DNA of 64,000 bases from JACKJP01 sp050249695 (GCA_050249695.1 JBFWQA010000002.1:62001-126000), one strand, 5' to 3'. Shown: positions 1-8,745, counted from the first letter of the stretch. Notes: generated by a model from the sequence alone, not told the origin. A program made the numbers and translations.

Positions 1-1
1 C

Positions 2-1816
2 CGCGCCGCGCGTGCGTTCCAGACCTATGCGCAGGAGGGCGGCCTTGACCTAGACGACGCGGCCAAGGAGGCCGATATCGGCCTGCTGCGCCACGCCGAA
101 TTCCTTCTGGCAAGCTCTATCGGGGCGGCATCGGCGCGCCTCGTGCTGTCGCTGATGCTGCAACGTCACGTCGTCGGCGACGTGGAGGCAATGCGCCTGC
201 TCGACGATGCCTCGACGGCGCTTCAGTACAATCGCGACATCATGCAGTCGGCGCTCGACAACGTCCGGCACGGAATTGCCGTCTATGACGAGAATCTCTC
301 GCTGATCATGTGGAACCGCCAGCTGCGCGCCATTCTCGATCTGCCCGCCGACATGGGACGCATCGGAATCACGCTCGCCGACATGATCCGCTACATGGCC
401 GAGCGTGGCGATTTCGGCGAGGGCGACCCGCTCCGCCTGTCCGATACAAGAGTGGAACTCGTCATCAACAGCAAGGACAGGCTGCAGGAACGGCTGGCCG
501 ACGGACGCGTGCTGGAGTTCAGCACCGACGTGATGCCTGGCGGGGGCTTCGTGATCGCGGTCACCGACATTACCGAATCGGTCGACGCGGCCGAAGCGCT
601 GGCGCGCGCCAACGAGACGCTGGAGCGGCGGGTCGCTGAACGGACCGCCGAACTGACGCGGCTGAACGCGGAACTGGAAAAGGCGAAATCCGACGCCGAG
701 GAAGCCAATTTCGGCAAGACCCGCTTCCTCGCCGCGGCCAGTCACGACCTGTTGCAGCCGCTCAACGCGGCGCGGCTGTACGCAGCGTCGCTATCGGAGA
801 TCCGCCTCGAAGCGCCGGCCGACGATCTGACGAGGAACATCGATGCCTCGCTCAATGCGGTGGAGGACATTCTCGGCGCAATCCTCGACATCTCAAGGCT
901 CGACGCCGGCCGGATGAAACCCGAACTGAGCGTCTTCAACCTCAGCGAGGTGATCGCCCAGCTGGGCGTGGAGTTCGGTCCGCTGGCACGCGAACGGGGG
1001 ATCGAACTGCGCCTCGTTCCCTGCAGCCTCACCGTGCGGTCCGATCGCAGGCTGCTGAGCCGCATGTTGCAGAACCTGGTGTCCAACGCGATCAAATATA
1101 CCGTGCGCGGGCGGGTGCTCGTCGGGTGCCGGCGCAGCGGCGCAAAGGTGCGTATCAATGTGGTCGACACCGGCCCGGGCATCCCCGCATCCAAGCAGCG
1201 CATCATCTTCCGTGAGTTTCAGCGTCTGGATCAGGGCAGCGCGCAGGCCAAGGGGCTGGGCCTCGGCCTGTCGATCGTCGAACGGATAGGCAAGGTGCTC
1301 GGACATCCCGTCACCATCAACTCCAAGGTCGGCCACGGCTCGGTCTTTGCGATCGAACTGCCGTTGAGCACGGTCGCCGCGGTTCCGGCCGCGGCGACGG
1401 CACCGGCGCCCTCGCCGCTCGCCCGGCTGGCGGGCAGGCGCATCCTGTGCGTCGACAACGAGGAACGCATACTGGAGGGCATGCGCTCGCTGCTGAGCGC
1501 GTGGGGATGCGAGGTGATGACGGCGCCCGGCATCTCCGCCGCCAATCGCCTCTTGCGGGAAAGCCGGCAGCCGCCGGACATCATTTTGATGGATTACCAT
1601 CTCGACGGCGCCAACGGTCTGGACGCCATCATCGATCTTCGGTGGAAGTTCGGGCCGGACATTCCGGCCATCCTCATAACGGCCGACCGGACGCCGGCGA
1701 TCCGGCAGGCAGCGCGCGAACGCGACATCACGGTGCTGAACAAACCCGTGCGGCCGGCCGCGCTGCGCGCGCTCATGTCCCAGCAGTTGCGGTCGCCGGC
1801 AAGCGCTCCGGCCTAA
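2..1816 (+). CDS. Hybrid sensor histidine kinase, C-terminal part (CrbS-like)
   Basis: The frame is open from the left edge, so the N-terminus is missing. Visible, in order: a PAS region (about nt 230-560), a short coiled coil (about 590-700), a HisKA box with the phosphoacceptor His in AASHDLLQPLNAA (about 735-770), a HATPase domain with N box NLVSNAIKY (about 1075-1100), G1 DTGPGIP (about 1170) and G2 KGLGLGLS (about 1250), then a receiver domain beginning RILCVDNEE (about 1440) with the acceptor Asp in ILMDYHL (about 1590). In CrbS-type kinases this module follows a symporter-like membrane domain; that part lies outside the window. The gene is convergent with a LuxR-type regulator 6 bp away, and a symporter operon follows, which fits the CrbS-CrbR control of acetate uptake and activation. 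Kinase role is clear; the stimulus is inferred. Confidence 0.85.
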   Translation, partial: RAARAFQTYAQEGGLDLDDAAKEADIGLLRHAEFLLASSIGAASARLVLSLMLQRHVVGDVEAMRLLDDASTALQYNRDIMQSALDNVRHGIAVYDENLSLIMWNRQLRAILDLPADMGRIGITLADMIRYMAERGDFGEGDPLRLSDTRVELVINSKDRLQERLADGRVLEFSTDVMPGGGFVIAVTDITESVDAAEALARANETLERRVAERTAELTRLNAELEKAKSDAEEANFGKTRFLAAASHDLLQPLNAARLYAASLSEIRLEAPADDLTRNIDASLNAVEDILGAILDISRLDAGRMKPELSVFNLSEVIAQLGVEFGPLARERGIELRLVPCSLTVRSDRRLLSRMLQNLVSNAIKYTVRGRVLVGCRRSGAKVRINVVDTGPGIPASKQRIIFREFQRLDQGSAQAKGLGLGLSIVERIGKVLGHPVTINSKVGHGSVFAIELPLSTVAAVPAAATAPAPSPLARLAGRRILCVDNEERILEGMRSLLSAWGCEVMTAPGISAANRLLRESRQPPDIILMDYHLDGANGLDAIIDLRWKFGPDIPAILITADRTPAIRQAARERDITVLNKPVRPAALRALMSQQLRSPASAPA

Positions 1817-1822
1817 GCCGGG

Positions 1823-2587
1823 TCAGCCCTCATCTCCGAAGGTTGCAACGGAGAGGTTGGGGTCGATCCGCGCCGCCGCGATCACCGCCTGGGTGCGGCT
1901 CTCCACATTCAGTTTCTGAAGGATTGCGGAGACGTGCGCCTTGATGGTGGCTTCGGATACAGAGAGCTTGTAGGCGATCTGCTTGTTCAGAAGCCCTTCG
2001 CTCAGCATCATCAGGACGCGGACCTGCTGCGGCGTGAGGGTCATGAAACGCGATGTGAGATCGGCGAGTTCATCGTCGCCACCGTTCGCGGCGTCGATGC
2101 CCGGAGGCATCCAGACCTCGCCGGACAGCACCACGCCGACCGCCTCCCTGATCCTGGCGATGTCCATCGACTTTGGAACATAGCCTGAAGCGCCGAACTC
2201 CATGCAACGGCGAATGACGGCCGGATCCTCATGGGCGGAAATGACGATCACGGGGACGTCCGGATACTGCGCACGCAGATAGAGCAGACCCGACAGGCCG
2301 CTGACACCGGGCATGGAAAGATCGAGCAGCACCAGATCGGGAGGATGCCCGGCGTCGAGCTTTTCGGCGATCTCGGCATAGCTGCCGGCCTCGACGAGTT
2401 CGCTGTCGGCCACCATTGCCGAGAGCGAGCTCTTCAGCGCATCGCGAAAGAGCGGATGATCATCGGCAATCAGGATCGTGACGCGATTTTCCTGGGTGCC
2501 CGCAGTCGTCAAAGAATCTGCCCCCGCCCTGTCATCAACGACATTCAATGTCACGGGTTTGACGCGATAACGCAAGACCCGGGGCAA
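1823..2587 (-). CDS. LuxR/NarL-family response regulator (CrbR-like)
   Basis: A receiver domain starts at TILIADDHPLFRDAL and carries the phosphoacceptor Asp in LVLLDLSMPGVSG. It is followed by a GerE/LuxR helix-turn-helix whose recognition region reads KQIAYKLSVSEATIKAHVS near the C-terminus. The length, about 210 residues after the receiver start, is typical of NarL/FixJ regulators. The start is uncertain: the first Met is used here, but about 36 residues precede the receiver domain and nearer GTG or TTG codons could serve. It is the probable partner of the convergent hybrid kinase and is divergent from the DUF4212-symporter operon, which it may activate. The pairing and the target are inferred from context and from the known CrbSR acetate switch. 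Confidence 0.85.
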   Translation of the reverse strand: MPRVLRYRVKPVTLNVVDDRAGADSLTTAGTQENRVTILIADDHPLFRDALKSSLSAMVADSELVEAGSYAEIAEKLDAGHPPDLVLLDLSMPGVSGLSGLLYLRAQYPDVPVIVISAHEDPAVIRRCMEFGASGYVPKSMDIARIREAVGVVLSGEVWMPPGIDAANGGDDELADLTSRFMTLTPQQVRVLMMLSEGLLNKQIAYKLSVSEATIKAHVSAILQKLNVESRTQAVIAAARIDPNLSVATFGDEG

Positions 2588-2866
2588 CCTGTCCGTGAAC
2601 CGTCGCCCGCGCCCGCGGCCTGCCTATCGTCGCACGGCTGTCCCTCAACGACTATCCGAAAGTCCAATGTGGCTTCTTCGGGGCCGGTGCTAAATTCGCC
2701 GCGGCTGCCAAAGGCGGATGCGTCGCGCATCCTGTCCGAACGCGCCGGTCGCACGGGATTGCCCTCGCAATCGTGGCGGCCGAGACAGAATCCGGGCCGA
2801 TACGGTTTCATCGTCGCGGGGACGGTGCGTATCGAAACAGGCTCGATATTTGGGAGGGTGACACCC
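2588..2866. promoter_or_regulatory. Divergent intergenic region between regulator and symporter operon
   Basis: About 280 bp lie between the regulator start and the DUF4212 start. No gene is convincing here; a frame runs through it into DUF4212 but the DUF4212 start at 2867 has its own Shine-Dalgarno (GGGAGG) and gives the normal family length. The region must hold both divergent promoters. I could not pick out a clear sigma-70, sigma-54 or operator sequence by eye. Confidence 0.4.
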
Positions 2867-3124
2867 ATGGCCGGTACGAATGACGAAGCCTGGTGGTCGA
2901 AGACGAAGGGGCTGATGATCACGACGCTGATCATCTGGTTCATTTTCAGCTTCGGTATCCATTTCTTCGTGAGCTCGCTGAACGAGATTGTAATTCTGGG
3001 CTTTCCGCTCGGCTTCTATATGGCCGCGCAGGGTTCGCTGATCATCTTCGTGATCCTGATCTTCTGGTTCGCCGGACGGCAGGATTCGATCGATCGTGAA
3101 TTCGGCGTCGCTGAAGAAGATTAA
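2867..3124 (+). CDS. DUF4212 small membrane subunit of sodium/solute symporter
   Basis: An 85-residue protein with a short polar N-terminus, a first membrane segment (TTLIIWFIFSFGIHFFV), a second (GSLIIFVILIFWFAG) and an acidic tail. This two-helix layout and the motif around FPLGFYMAAQGS are those of DUF4212 (putative solute:sodium symporter small subunit). Start chosen at the ATG behind GGGAGG because a longer upstream extension is low-complexity and atypical. It sits 14 bp before a large sodium/solute symporter and is expected to form a two-part transporter with it in the inner membrane. Confidence 0.9.
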   Translation: MAGTNDEAWWSKTKGLMITTLIIWFIFSFGIHFFVSSLNEIVILGFPLGFYMAAQGSLIIFVILIFWFAGRQDSIDREFGVAEED

Positions 3125-3138
3125 AGGGGGACGCGCTA

Positions 3139-5010
3139 ATGGCTACGCAGTCGGGGGGTGATTTCACCTCCAATCTCGGCAAGATCTACGGAATTTACAC
3201 CGGCGGTTTTGCCGCTTTCGTGATCCTGCTTGCAATTCTCGAACAGGTCGGGGTGCCCAACAGGATCATCGGCTATCTGTTCGTCTTCTTCACGCTCGCG
3301 GTCTATGCCGGCATCGGCATTCTGTCGCGGACGATGCAAGTCTCCGAATATTATGTCGCCGGTCGAAAGGTGCCGGCGATCTATAACGGCATGGCGACGG
3401 GCGCCGACTGGATGTCGGGTGCATCGTTCGTCGGCATGGCCGGCACGCTCTTCGTGCTCGGCTATGACGGCCTCGCCTTCGTGCTGGGCTGGACGGGCGG
3501 TTATGTGCTCGTGGCGGTGCTGGTTGCGCCTTATCTGCGCAAATTCGGCGCCTATACGGTGCCCGACTTCCTGGCGGCGCGGTTCGGCGGCAATTTTGCC
3601 CGTCTGCTCGGCATCATCGTGCTGTTCTGCTGCTCGTTCACCTACGTCGTGGCGCAGATCTACGCGACCGGCATCATCACGTCCCGGTTCCTGGGCATGA
3701 GCTTCGAATTTGCCGTTTTCCTCGGTCTTTTCGGCATTCTCGTGTGCTCGCTGCTCGGTGGCATGCGCGCCGTCACCTGGACGCAGGTTGCCCAGTACAT
3801 CGTGCTGATCGTCGCCTATCTGATCCCGGTCATCATCCTGTCGGCACAGAAATACGGCGTGCCGATTCCGCAGTTGATGTACGGCCAGGCGCTGCAGGAC
3901 ATCGCTGCGCTGGAGCAGGCGAACGGAATCAACGCGACCACCGCGGTCGGCCAGTTCAAGGAGCACGTCACGCCGTTCACGAACTACGATCCGTTCAACT
4001 TCTTCGCCCTGATCCTGTGCCTGATGATCGGCACCGCGTCCCTGCCGCATGTCCTCATGCGCTTCTTCACGACGCCGAGCGTGCGTGAAGCACGCAAGTC
4101 CGTCGGCTGGTCGCTGCTGTTCATCTTCATCCTCTACTTCACGGCGCCGGCCTATGCCGCCTTCGCGAAGCTGGAGGTGTTGCAGAACGTGGTGGGAACG
4201 GCGATCAACGAACTCCCGCGCTGGATCTATATCTGGGGTGCGGAAGGTCTGGAACTGGTGAAGATCTGCGGCAAGGCCGCATCCTCGCCGGAAGCGGTCG
4301 CCGCGGCGTGCGGTGCAGGCAAGGAAGTGCTCGCCGCCGGCGACATCTCCATCAACAACGACGCCATCGTGCTGGCAACGCCGGAAATCGCCGGCCTGCC
4401 TTACGTGATTGCGGGTCTGGTTGCCGCAGGCGGTCTCGCGGCGGCCCTGTCGACCGCGGACGGTCTGCTGCTGGCGATCGCCAACGCGCTCAGCCACGAC
4501 ATCTACTACAAGATGGTGGATCCAAACGCTCCGACGTCTCGTCGTCTGATCGTTGCCCGCGTCCTCCTTCTGCTGGTGGCGATCGCGGCCGCCTATGTCG
4601 CCTCCACAAAGCCGGGCGACATCCTGTCGATGGTCGCCTGGGCCTTCTCGCTTGCCGCCGCGGGCAACTTCCCCGTGCTGGTGCTGGGCATCTGGTGGAA
4701 ACGCTGTACCTCGGCCGGTGCCATCGCGGGCATCATCGCCGGCTTCGGGGTGACGTTGTTCTACCTTGTGGGCAGCGTGTACGGGTTCGACTTCGACAAG
4801 TCGACCCCGGACCAGCTCTCATGGGGCTTCTTCGGGATGACCAACAAGGTGTTGTCGATCAATGCCGGCATGTTCGGCATCCCGATCGGCTTCATCGTGG
4901 CGATCGTCGTCAGCCTGCTGACCCCTGCTCCCTCCAAGGAGATGCAGGACATGATCGACGAGATCCGCCGTCCGCGCGGTGGCACGGTCATGCAGGAAAA
5001 GGCCGCCTGA
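3139..5010 (+). CDS. Sodium:solute symporter, VC_2705/ActP-like subfamily
   Basis: A 623-residue protein with thirteen or more hydrophobic segments. The signature region YYVAGRKVPAIYNGMATGAD followed by DWMSGASFVGMAG is typical of SSS-family carriers of the acetate permease group, and ATWTQVAQY-like sequence (AVTWTQVAQYIVL) and ALSTADGLLLAIANALSHD match the family's conserved helices. A loop of about 60 residues with a Cys pair (roughly 375-400) separates late helices. It is the large subunit of the DUF4212 pair and is followed by a strong terminator, so the two genes form one transcript. Acetate or a related monocarboxylate is the likely substrate, inferred from the adjacent CrbSR-like genes; ActP itself has no DUF4212 partner of this kind. 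Confidence 0.9.
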   Translation: MATQSGGDFTSNLGKIYGIYTGGFAAFVILLAILEQVGVPNRIIGYLFVFFTLAVYAGIGILSRTMQVSEYYVAGRKVPAIYNGMATGADWMSGASFVGMAGTLFVLGYDGLAFVLGWTGGYVLVAVLVAPYLRKFGAYTVPDFLAARFGGNFARLLGIIVLFCCSFTYVVAQIYATGIITSRFLGMSFEFAVFLGLFGILVCSLLGGMRAVTWTQVAQYIVLIVAYLIPVIILSAQKYGVPIPQLMYGQALQDIAALEQANGINATTAVGQFKEHVTPFTNYDPFNFFALILCLMIGTASLPHVLMRFFTTPSVREARKSVGWSLLFIFILYFTAPAYAAFAKLEVLQNVVGTAINELPRWIYIWGAEGLELVKICGKAASSPEAVAAACGAGKEVLAAGDISINNDAIVLATPEIAGLPYVIAGLVAAGGLAAALSTADGLLLAIANALSHDIYYKMVDPNAPTSRRLIVARVLLLLVAIAAAYVASTKPGDILSMVAWAFSLAAAGNFPVLVLGIWWKRCTSAGAIAGIIAGFGVTLFYLVGSVYGFDFDKSTPDQLSWGFFGMTNKVLSINAGMFGIPIGFIVAIVVSLLTPAPSKEMQDMIDEIRRPRGGTVMQEKAA

Positions 5011-5033
5011 TCATTTGAGATCGAAGAAACAGG

Positions 5034-5070
5034 ACGGGGCCCCGCTTGCCGGGGCCCCGTTCACTTTTTA
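5034..5070 (+). terminator. Rho-independent terminator of the symporter operon
   Basis: Perfect 10-bp stem ACGGGGCCCC / GGGGCCCCGT around a 7-nt loop, followed by TCACTTTTTA. It lies 23 bp after the symporter stop codon. Confidence 0.9.
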
Positions 5071-5147
5071 ATGTAATGCATCGCAGCGTCGGGATTGCTA
5101 CAGAGTCTCGACAGCCCATCGCGCGGCCTGCGGCGACAGGGGGAAAC

Positions 5148-5450
5148 ATGGACAATCCATTCATCCAGTATTGGTATTTTCACATTCCCAACTACGTCCT
5201 CGCGGTCGTGATGTACACGCTGCTGGCGCGCTTCATCCTTTCGTTCTTTCTGCCGCCCGACAGCCGGAACTACATTTTCCGCGGCTTCTGCTTCGTGACG
5301 AACTGGTTTCTCGCGCCTGTACGTTTCCTGACGCCGGCGATGGTGCCGCATATGCTGCTGCTGCTGTTTGGAATGGTGTGGGCAGGCGCGCTGCGCTATG
5401 CGCTGTATTTCGCGCTGACCGGCGCCGGCCTCGCGCCGACCGTTTCCTGA
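5148..5450 (+). CDS. YggT-family small membrane protein
   Basis: A 100-residue protein with one N-terminal helix (YVLAVVMYTLLARFIL), a central amphipathic stretch containing NWFLAPVRFLTPAM, and a second helix. The central 'P(I/V)R...P' element between two helices is the YggT pattern, though this is a weak-similarity family. The start at 5148 follows GGGGGAAAC; a frame extending upstream would run into the preceding terminator hairpin. It overlaps nothing and is 11 bp before the next membrane gene, so both are likely co-transcribed. Function unknown; YggT proteins have been linked to membrane or osmotic homeostasis. Confidence 0.7.
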   Translation: MDNPFIQYWYFHIPNYVLAVVMYTLLARFILSFFLPPDSRNYIFRGFCFVTNWFLAPVRFLTPAMVPHMLLLLFGMVWAGALRYALYFALTGAGLAPTVS

Positions 5451-5461
5451 GGTTCCGCCCG

Positions 5462-5782
5462 ATGCCGCGCCAGCACATCGTGTTTCTCATCACCGCATTC
5501 GCCATCGTGAACGGCATCTTTTCGCCGTGGCTCCCCTACGCAGTCGCCGCGGTGCGCCTGCTCGCGCCGGGCCTGCTGATCTTCAGCGCGCCGGTGCTGT
5601 TTCTCTTTTCCTCCCTGCTTCTCTCGACGATGACCATCATCGCCGCGGGTGTGCCGGCGGCGCTCTACGAACGCCTGACCGGGACGCGCGAAACCAACGA
5701 CATTTCATCGCTGATCTGGCTTGCCGGAACGGCGCTGCTGTCGCTGCAGGCAGTCCTCGTCGCGTTCGAGTTGTTTTTCTGA
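5462..5782 (+). CDS. Small conserved membrane protein, function unknown
   Basis: A 106-residue protein with three or four hydrophobic segments: an N-terminal helix (HIVFLITAFAIVNGIF), a proline-broken helix (VRLLAPGLLIFSAPVLFLF), a further long one through MTIIAAGVPAALYE, and a C-terminal one ending in FELFF. The conserved-looking element VPAALYERLTG resembles small Hyphomicrobiales inner-membrane proteins of unknown role. The start is the first ATG after the preceding stop, with GGTTCC just upstream rather than a strong Shine-Dalgarno. Close spacing suggests an operon with the YggT-like gene. Confidence 0.65.
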   Translation: MPRQHIVFLITAFAIVNGIFSPWLPYAVAAVRLLAPGLLIFSAPVLFLFSSLLLSTMTIIAAGVPAALYERLTGTRETNDISSLIWLAGTALLSLQAVLVAFELFF

Positions 5783-5868
5783 CTTGCTAACCATTTCTCA
5801 CAACCAAACCTTAAGGCCAGACGCCTAGAGGTGGACGCATCCATGCCGACTGTCTGGAGGTGCGTTCG

Positions 5869-6198
5869 ATGTTCGATCCGGAGAATGAGGATTTTGCCGC
5901 GGCGATGCGGAATTTCGGCCTCGCCTGCATGGGCATTTTCATGATCCTGCTCGGCTATCGGGACGATCCGCAGGCGGCCGCACAGATCGGGGGGCTTCTC
6001 AGTCTGGCCGGGACATTCATCCTGCTGGCCCATCGTTCGGGCGACCGGAAGGGCGGGCTGACGCGGGCGGTGCGCATCGTTGCCGGACGCGATCACGCCG
6101 AAGCCGCCGAAACGCCGCGCCTCTGGTTCGCCTCGTGGCTCGCCGCGATGTCGGCGGGATTCTGGACACTGACGGTGCTCCTGCCGCATCTGGCCTGA
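5869..6198 (+). CDS. Hypothetical membrane protein
   Basis: A 109-residue protein with two or three membrane segments, the first at about residues 15-34 (FGLACMGIFMILLGY), the second after the QIGGLLSLAGTFILL stretch, and a last one near the C-terminus. The start at 5869 is preceded by GGAGG at 8-nt spacing, better than the GTG at 5860. The gene lies in the same direction as the small membrane genes upstream and follows an 86-bp gap containing AT-rich sequence that may be a promoter. I do not recognise the family. Confidence 0.6.
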   Translation: MFDPENEDFAAAMRNFGLACMGIFMILLGYRDDPQAAAQIGGLLSLAGTFILLAHRSGDRKGGLTRAVRIVAGRDHAEAAETPRLWFASWLAAMSAGFWTLTVLLPHLA

Positions 6199-6301
6199 CC
6201 GCGGCACCTGTCGCCGATCAACAATAATTTTGTTGCCGGAACACAAGGCGATCTCCAATAGTTGTCCTTGAAACAACTGGAGAAGAACCCCGCTGGAACG
6301 T

Positions 6302-6712
6302 TTGCGACGCGCAGCACTGATATCCGTCGGTCGGGCCTGCGGGTTTGCGGGCCTGGGAATTCTCTGCGTCATGATCGGCCTGAGCTACGACATGCTCGCC
6401 GCTGCGCGTGCGGGCGGTGTCTGCGTCAGCCTTCTCACCGTCTTCCTGCTGATCCGTTCCTACAGAGCCGCCCGGGTCAATTACAAGAGAACCGAGCTCT
6501 GGCTGATGCTTGATGCGCAGGACAGGCCGCCGGCTGCCTATGCGCCCTGGGCCGTCGCGACAGCGTTGCGCGATGCCTATCTTCGTTTCGCCCAGTACGC
6601 CGCCTTCGCGTCGATCATCCTGTGGACCGCAGCGCTCGGCCTGTCGCTGTTGTCGCCCGCCGCCGCGCCGATGACAACGCTGCGGCTGGACGCCGCCATG
6701 CCGCCCGTGTGA
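6302..6712 (+). CDS. Hypothetical membrane protein (start uncertain)
   Basis: A 136-residue frame encoding a protein with hydrophobic segments near residues 10-30, 35-52 and 98-118 and a polar middle (NYKRTELWLMLDAQDRPP). Codon use resembles the neighbours, so it is probably real. The start is problematic: in frame after a stop at 6269 there is only a TTG at 6302 or a CTG at 6293 before an internal ATG at 6371; GGAGAAG at about 6279-6285 fits 6293 or 6302. Family not recognised. Confidence 0.5.
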   Translation: MRRAALISVGRACGFAGLGILCVMIGLSYDMLAAARAGGVCVSLLTVFLLIRSYRAARVNYKRTELWLMLDAQDRPPAAYAPWAVATALRDAYLRFAQYAAFASIILWTAALGLSLLSPAAAPMTTLRLDAAMPPV

Positions 6713-6797
6713 TAGAGGCCTCATCGATCATATCCGTGCCGGCGCGATGCGCATGTTCCCGCAATCGCCACCTTTGTGCGCACTTCGGGGGAAACCG

Positions 6798-7598
6798 ATG
6801 AACCAGGCGACGCTCACGCTGCGCACCATGGCGAACACCTGGGAATGCGACGGCAACGGGCATCTCAACATCCAGTTCTATTTCGGGAATTTCGACGATG
6901 CCGGGCGTGTCCTGGCGGCGACCGGCAATGGCCCATCCGGTCCTCATCTGTCGCGGCACGTCCGGTTTCACGCCGAACTCCATGCCGAACAGGACATCAT
7001 CGTTTTCTCCCGCTGCGTGCCCGCCGGCGTCGTCCATCGCATGTATACGGATGATGGAACGCGCCTGTCGGCGACCGCCATCGACATACATGGAACGGCA
7101 ACCGATGAAGACATTGAAGAAGATGCACGACCGCGCGGGCTTGAAATCGCGCCGGCGAACGCGGCCGACATATCGGGCATGCTGAAGAGCGGCGAAGCGG
7201 TGATCGCCAATCTCGCCGCGGTTCGGCCGGAGCAATGCGACCCCGTGCTCGGCATGACCGATCGCCATCTCGTCGGCTGCATCTCCAACGCAGCGGCCGC
7301 CGCCTGGGCCCTGGCGGGGTATGACGTGGCCTTCCGGCGCGCGCACGGACTGGGAACCGTCGCCGTGGAAATGAAAGTGACGGCGCATCAGCGGCCCGCT
7401 CCCGGCGACATCCTCGAAATCGTCAGCACGCCGAAAGCCGCGACCGCCAAGGTGGTGACGATGCACCATTGCGTGCGCAACCGTTCCACCGGAGGGGTGG
7501 CCGCGACCGGCGACATCGTCGCCCTGTTGATGGATCTGGAAAAACGCCGGACCGTCAGCCTGCCGCAGGATCGCCTCGCCCCGTGGCTCAGGCGCTGA
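6798..7598 (+). CDS. Acyl-CoA thioesterase, double hotdog
   Basis: A 266-residue protein with two hotdog-fold halves. The first half carries WECDGNGHLN at about residues 15-24, the signature of thioesterases acting on acyl-CoA (the usual form is WECDxNGHMN). The second half begins near DRHLVGCISNAAAAAW and contains VEMKVTAHQRPAPGD. The start at ATG 6798 follows GGGGGAAACC and gives a normal family N-terminus; an upstream in-frame ATG at 6747 would add an unconserved extension. It probably hydrolyses an acyl-CoA in the cytoplasm; chain length cannot be read from the sequence. It converges with a periplasmic protein gene. Confidence 0.8.
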   Translation: MNQATLTLRTMANTWECDGNGHLNIQFYFGNFDDAGRVLAATGNGPSGPHLSRHVRFHAELHAEQDIIVFSRCVPAGVVHRMYTDDGTRLSATAIDIHGTATDEDIEEDARPRGLEIAPANAADISGMLKSGEAVIANLAAVRPEQCDPVLGMTDRHLVGCISNAAAAAWALAGYDVAFRRAHGLGTVAVEMKVTAHQRPAPGDILEIVSTPKAATAKVVTMHHCVRNRSTGGVAATGDIVALLMDLEKRRTVSLPQDRLAPWLRR

Positions 7599-7613
7599 CG
7601 TGTTGGCGGGCGC

Positions 7614-8057
7614 CTATTTGAAGTAGCCGACGAGTTCGTCGATGACGGCGAGAAAATCCCGGAACTTGCGCTCGAACACGTTCATCGTACGGTCAACCCC
7701 ATCCTCCGGCGCCTGCGCGCCCGGCGCCCTTTCCCTTCCGCCCTCGCGTTCCGTGCCTTCGAGAACCTCGATGCGCCGGCGCAACTCGTCGCGAGACTTC
7801 TCCAGCGAGTCGATCTGTCGGTTGAGCCTGGTGATTTCGTCCTCAAATGCCTCAAGATCGTCGGGCACCAGGGTACACGACCACGCCCCCGCCACGCGCC
7901 GGCAATAGGAAGCCACACCGCTTTGCCGATCGACGCGCAGGAAGCCGCCCTCATCCCGTTGCAACAGATAGCGACCGTTCTCATCCGGCCCCGGATCGGC
8001 AAGAACCGGCAGGCCCACAACGGAAACAGCAATGAAGGACAACAGGTATGCGCGCAT
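7614..8057 (-). CDS. Exported coiled-coil protein of unknown function
   Basis: A 147-residue protein with an N-terminal signal peptide (hydrophobic LLSFIAVSVVGLPV, cleavage near VLAD). A small beta module follows, GRYLLQRDEGGFLRVDRQSG then a Cys pair (YCRR and WSC), and then a coiled coil of about 45 residues (EAFEDEITRLNRQIDSLEKS onward). The C-terminus is amphipathic (FRDFLAVIDELVGYFK). The GGFLRVDRQSG...C pattern is common in small periplasmic proteins of Hyphomicrobiales with no assigned role. The two cysteines could form a disulphide. It converges with the thioesterase gene. Confidence 0.65.
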   Translation of the reverse strand: MRAYLLSFIAVSVVGLPVLADPGPDENGRYLLQRDEGGFLRVDRQSGVASYCRRVAGAWSCTLVPDDLEAFEDEITRLNRQIDSLEKSRDELRRRIEVLEGTEREGGRERAPGAQAPEDGVDRTMNVFERKFRDFLAVIDELVGYFK

Positions 8058-8118
8058 CCGGATCCTCTGCTCGCGCCACTGGGCGAGAGTGAGAAATCAT
8101 ATCGCGCTAAACACAGTT

Positions 8119-8745
8119 TTACGAGGGCTCCGGCCGGTACGGTTCTCTGCCCGACGCCAGCGCGTCCTCGAGCAGTTCGAGACGATCCTGTCCCCAGAAC
8201 GGTTCGCCATCGAGAACGTAGCAAGGCGAGCCGACGCAATCATGGGCAATGGCGTCCCGGGTATTGCGCTCATAGATTTCCATGGATTCGGCTGAATTCG
8301 CCGCGGCGACGAGCGTCTCTCCATCCCATCCGGCCGCTGTCGCAAGTTCTTTCAATGTCGCCTCGTCGGCCGCATCCAGATCATTCAGCCAGACGGCCTG
8401 AAAACATCGCAGCGTGAAATCGTAGGGATCATCCCCCCGCGTCTGCAGCGCGATGATCATTCGGTCGGCGAGACCGGGCGTCAGGGGTATGTGGGCCGGA
8501 TGAAGATTGAGGGAAATGCCGCGCCTTTCCCGCCATCGCTTCAATTCATACCAGCGATAGCGCTGGCGAGCCGGGTGGCGCTTGGGCAGCGGCGCGCCGC
8601 CGGTGACAGCAAAGACATCTATCAGCTTCATGGGGCGGTAGCGCACGACGGCGCCGTGACGACGCGCTATATCCCGCAGCAGGGCGTGGCCCATATATGC
8701 CCAGGGACTGATGACGGTAAAATGATAGTCGATCTCACGGCTCAT
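8119..8745 (-). CDS. 2-hydroxychromene-2-carboxylate isomerase / DsbA-fold protein
   Basis: A 208-residue thioredoxin-fold protein. The N-terminal strand-turn-helix is YHFTVISPWAYMGH, with Ser in place of the first redox Cys, as in kappa-class GST and HCCA isomerases. Further family features are the helical insertion (residues about 40-150) and the C-terminal GSPCYVLDGEPFWGQDRLELL, where the cis-Pro and 'F(W)GQDRL' close the fold. HCCA isomerases act on a naphthalene-catabolism intermediate with glutathione, but most genome copies outside catabolic operons have unknown substrates, and no aromatic-degradation genes flank this one. Confidence 0.8.
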   Translation of the reverse strand: MSREIDYHFTVISPWAYMGHALLRDIARRHGAVVRYRPMKLIDVFAVTGGAPLPKRHPARQRYRWYELKRWRERRGISLNLHPAHIPLTPGLADRMIIALQTRGDDPYDFTLRCFQAVWLNDLDAADEATLKELATAAGWDGETLVAAANSAESMEIYERNTRDAIAHDCVGSPCYVLDGEPFWGQDRLELLEDALASGREPYRPEPS

